A stretch of DNA of 64,000 bases from Methylophilus sp. (GTDB lineage Bacteria > Pseudomonadota > Gammaproteobacteria > Burkholderiales > Methylophilaceae). The notes under the pieces were generated by a model, which ran no database searches, had not been told where the DNA came from, and saw only the letters and a program-made list of their open reading frames with translations. A program made the translations under genes and the position numbers. This document shows, piece after piece, positions 62,010-64,000 of this stretch (positions are counted from its first letter, which is position 1; every line of letters begins with the position of its first letter). Location: NCBI GenBank assembly GCA_030696695.1, contig JAUYRP010000002.1, positions 295,834 through 359,833 of the forward strand, in the 5' to 3' direction.

Positions 62010-63347
62010 ATGAAAAAAATTAAAAAAATATCAATTTGGTTATCTGCTGTAATTAGCTTATTGATTATCTTACCTTTTTTAATTCCTACGCAATCTTATC
62101 TAAATAAAGTTGAAGGTATTGCTAGTGAAAAACTGGGTGTGCCAGTGACGATTGCTTCTGGACATTGGTTATTGCTGCCTAGCCCGCGAGTGGTGGCAGA
62201 TGATATTACCGTGGGCAAACTTGAAGAAATTAAAGTAGCGCAGATTGTGGTGATTCCAAGCTTAAGCACTTTGTTTTCTGCGGTTAGAGTCATTGATTTG
62301 AAAGTGAGCAAGCCTATTGTCAAGCAAGCGGCTTTAACGTTTGTATCTGCTTTATCTAGCAAGCCGTCAGATGCTGGTAGTGCTGCCGCTATTATCAATA
62401 TTCGTCATGTCACGGTTAAGGAGTTGCAACTCGATTGGCCTGATATGAAGTTACCCCCTGTTAATTTAGAGGCCAATTTTACAAATACCAATGTATTGGC
62501 GTCAGCAAAATTAGAATCGGCTGATGGCGCGCTGAAAGCTGATGTAACGCCTAAAGGTAGTGATTATTTGATATTAGTGCAGGCGGATAAATGGATATTG
62601 CCGATAGGGCTGCCTTTATTGATTGATAAAGCTCAAATTGAAATGCAGGTAAAGGGTAACCGATTAGAGATTCCTAACATCAATGTTGATCTTTATAAGG
62701 GTAAATTAACGGGTAATGTAGCGGTGTCTTGGGAAAAAAATTGGCGTGCAAATGGTAAATTAAAGGTACACAATTTATCAGTGAAAGAACCCAGCAGCAT
62801 GGTGAGTAAGGCAGTTTATTTGAGTGGTAGTTTATTTAGTCATGGTAATTTTTCTAGCAGTGCAAAAGAGGCTGCTGCGCTGGCAGATAACATGCGGGCG
62901 GATTTTAAATTTAGCGTAAATAACGGTGTATTGCATGGACTGGATTTAGTAAAGATAGCAAGCTTGCTAGTGAAGCAAAATACTGGTGGCGGTGAAACTG
63001 AGTTTAATGAGTTTTCAGGTCTGTTTAGTATGCGGGGTAAGCAACACAACTTGCGTGATCTTAAAATAAGCTCTGGTTTGTTGGCCGCAACCGGGCAGGT
63101 TAAAATAAAACCAAATAAAGAATTAGACGGGATTGCAGAGGTTGAGCTGAAGCATAGCGTGAGCTTGGTGGCTATCCCACTTGAAGTATCGGGCACTGTG
63201 AGTAACCCAGTAGTATTACCTTCAAAAGCGGCGATGGCTGGTGCCATTGCAGGTACTGCCATTTTAGGGCCAGGGGTTGGTACTAGCTTAGGCATTAAAG
63301 CGGGTGGGGCGGTGGATAAATTAAAAGGTCTATTTCAAAGTAAATAA
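62010..63347 (+). CDS. AsmA-like envelope protein
   Basis: A 445-residue protein with an N-terminal membrane anchor (KISIWLSAVISLLIILPFLIP) followed by an AsmA/TamB-type beta-rich region. Conserved elements are VTIASGHWLLLPSPRVVADDI near the N-terminus and the C-terminal block VNNGVLHGLDLVKIASLL near 308. AsmA-like proteins span the periplasm and take part in lipid transport and outer-membrane homeostasis. The open frame extends upstream to 61785, but that part runs through tRNA-Asn, so ATG 62010 is the real start. Confidence 0.87.
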   Translation: MKKIKKISIWLSAVISLLIILPFLIPTQSYLNKVEGIASEKLGVPVTIASGHWLLLPSPRVVADDITVGKLEEIKVAQIVVIPSLSTLFSAVRVIDLKVSKPIVKQAALTFVSALSSKPSDAGSAAAIINIRHVTVKELQLDWPDMKLPPVNLEANFTNTNVLASAKLESADGALKADVTPKGSDYLILVQADKWILPIGLPLLIDKAQIEMQVKGNRLEIPNINVDLYKGKLTGNVAVSWEKNWRANGKLKVHNLSVKEPSSMVSKAVYLSGSLFSHGNFSSSAKEAAALADNMRADFKFSVNNGVLHGLDLVKIASLLVKQNTGGGETEFNEFSGLFSMRGKQHNLRDLKISSGLLAATGQVKIKPNKELDGIAEVELKHSVSLVAIPLEVSGTVSNPVVLPSKAAMAGAIAGTAILGPGVGTSLGIKAGGAVDKLKGLFQSK

Positions 63348-63446
63348 GTCGTTGAAATAGACCAGTGAAGTTTTAAATAATTTGAGATCTTTGCACTAAT
63401 GTTTTTTTTAGACCTTAAAGTAAAACTTTCACCATTTCCACCTACG

Positions 63447-63530
63447 CCGTTCCCTGAGCCTGTCGAAGGGATAAGTCTAGCAAAGTCATTTGCGCCTAAC
63501 CCTTCGCCCTTCGACAGGCTCAGGGAACGG
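63447..63530. repeat. REP/MITE-like palindrome
   Basis: CCGTTCCCTGAGCCTGTCGA and following bases (63447-63470) are perfectly complementary over 24 nt to 63507-63530, separated by a 36-nt loop. Imperfect inverted similarity extends outward to about 63410 and 63557 (AGACCTTAAA against TTAAAGGTCT). The core CCCTTCGACAGGCTCAGGG is a known type of dispersed repetitive extragenic palindrome in proteobacteria. It lies between the convergent AsmA-like and aminotransferase genes. Confidence 0.85.
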
Positions 63531-63587
63531 TTTTAGTGAAATGGCGATTAAAGGTCTCAAATAATTTTAAATTTTTAACTAATGCTT

Positions 63588-64000
63588 TTATTTAAGCGCA
63601 CGCTCAATACGGTCTAACGCGTTTTTAAGGTTATCCATTGATGTAGCAAATGAAATGCGGAAGTACCCTTCAGCACCAAATGCTGAACCTGGTACTACCG
63701 CCACATCAAATTCTTCAAGTAAGTATTCAGCTAAAGCCATATCCGTGGCTGCTTTAATTTTGCCAGTTTTGAATAGCTTATCAATCGCACCGCGCGCATC
63801 AGGGAATGCATAAAATGCACCGCCCGCCATTAAGCAACTTAAACCTGGCATGGCGTTAAAGCGGTTAACCACATAGGTGTGGCGTTCTTTAAATGCCGTT
63901 ACCATGGGTGTGATGCAATCTTGTGAACCTTCTAGCGCTGCTTGTGCTGCTACTTGCGAAATTGAGGTGGCGTTGCTGGTAGATTGTGATTGCAAAATTT
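63588..64000 (-). CDS. Aspartate-type aminotransferase, C-terminal part
   Basis: The last ~137 codons of a class I PLP-dependent aminotransferase, cut by the window edge. Conserved features are QSQSTSNATSISQVAAQAAL, the FYAFPDARG stretch, VAVVPGSAFGAEGYFRISFA with the substrate carboxylate-binding Arg, and LERIERALK-like C-terminus. The PLP lysine lies outside the window. Similarity is to the AspC/AatA subgroup Ib (about 395-400 residues), so roughly 260 residues are missing. The frame is open through base 64000. Confidence 0.93.
   Translation of the reverse strand, partial: ILQSQSTSNATSISQVAAQAALEGSQDCITPMVTAFKERHTYVVNRFNAMPGLSCLMAGGAFYAFPDARGAIDKLFKTGKIKAATDMALAEYLLEEFDVAVVPGSAFGAEGYFRISFATSMDNLKNALDRIERALK

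Noticed and set aside
1..64000. CRISPR array
   Set aside because: No set of regularly spaced direct repeats was seen; the only notable repeats are the tRNA-Asn duplication and the REP-like palindrome.

Overview
The window looks like a chromosomal segment of a betaproteobacterium, most likely a methylotroph of the Methylophilaceae (Methylotenera/Methylophilus type). This is an inference from gene content: an ATP-dependent formate-tetrahydrofolate ligase, an eps locus built like the methanolan locus of Methylobacillus, malate:quinone oxidoreductase, a second IF-1 gene next to a cold-shock gene, and moderate GC. There is no CRISPR array, no complete phage and no recognisable insertion sequence.

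Layout. 1-8177: assimilatory sulfate reduction on the minus strand (TSUP permease, CysI, DUF934, CysH, CysD, CysN, ferredoxin), divergent from a CysB-type regulator and a DUF302 lipoprotein. 8206-13035: HerA-like ATPase, fhs, YigZ family protein and an AI-2E family permease. 13064-16181: a tightly packed minus-strand set (CHASE2 membrane sensor, SH3-domain protein, M48 protease). 16182-16652: a non-coding stretch with a CRP/FNR-like palindrome, a 28-codon membrane-peptide ORF and a terminator. 16653-22932: rmuC, moaD-moaE, a Lon-family protease, an Hsp15-like RNA-binding protein, galU and a purine phosphoribosyltransferase.

23127-42800 is a 20-kb exopolysaccharide/exosortase locus. It begins with a LuxR-type regulator (EpsA) behind a candidate sigma-54 promoter. 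Next come the export and chain-length genes (EpsE, EpsL, EpsF, EpsG), a 2OG-Fe(II) oxygenase, an oppositely oriented O-antigen ligase/polymerase, five glycosyltransferases, an acetyltransferase and a WecG/TagA enzyme. It ends with a PrsT-type TPR lipoprotein, a secretion-type AAA ATPase and an exosortase fused to an EpsI domain. No flippase, initiating sugar-phosphate transferase or PEP-CTERM substrate is visible, so these must lie elsewhere.

42936-48859 holds housekeeping genes: tRNA-Leu(CAG), rnr, rlmB, mqo, a second infA, and a cold-shock gene with a hairpin-rich leader. 49055-55809 is a three-gene operon (transglutaminase-DUF2126, circularly permuted ATP-grasp fused to alpha-E, second transglutaminase) behind a candidate sigma-54 promoter. 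Its biochemical product is not established, which makes it one of the best candidates here for an undescribed system. An HPPD-like dioxygenase converges on it.

57038-61860 is an accessory island ending at tRNA-Asn(GTT). It carries an LprI-like membrane protein, a 61-aa protein, an OLD-family ATPase-TOPRIM protein with a polytopic partner, and a small protein with an HPD (J-domain-like) motif. A decayed copy of the tRNA 3' half plus its terminator lies about 770 bp from the intact gene, as expected for the displaced attachment site of an integrated element. The window ends with an AsmA-like protein, a REP/MITE-like palindrome and the C-terminal part of an aspartate-type aminotransferase.
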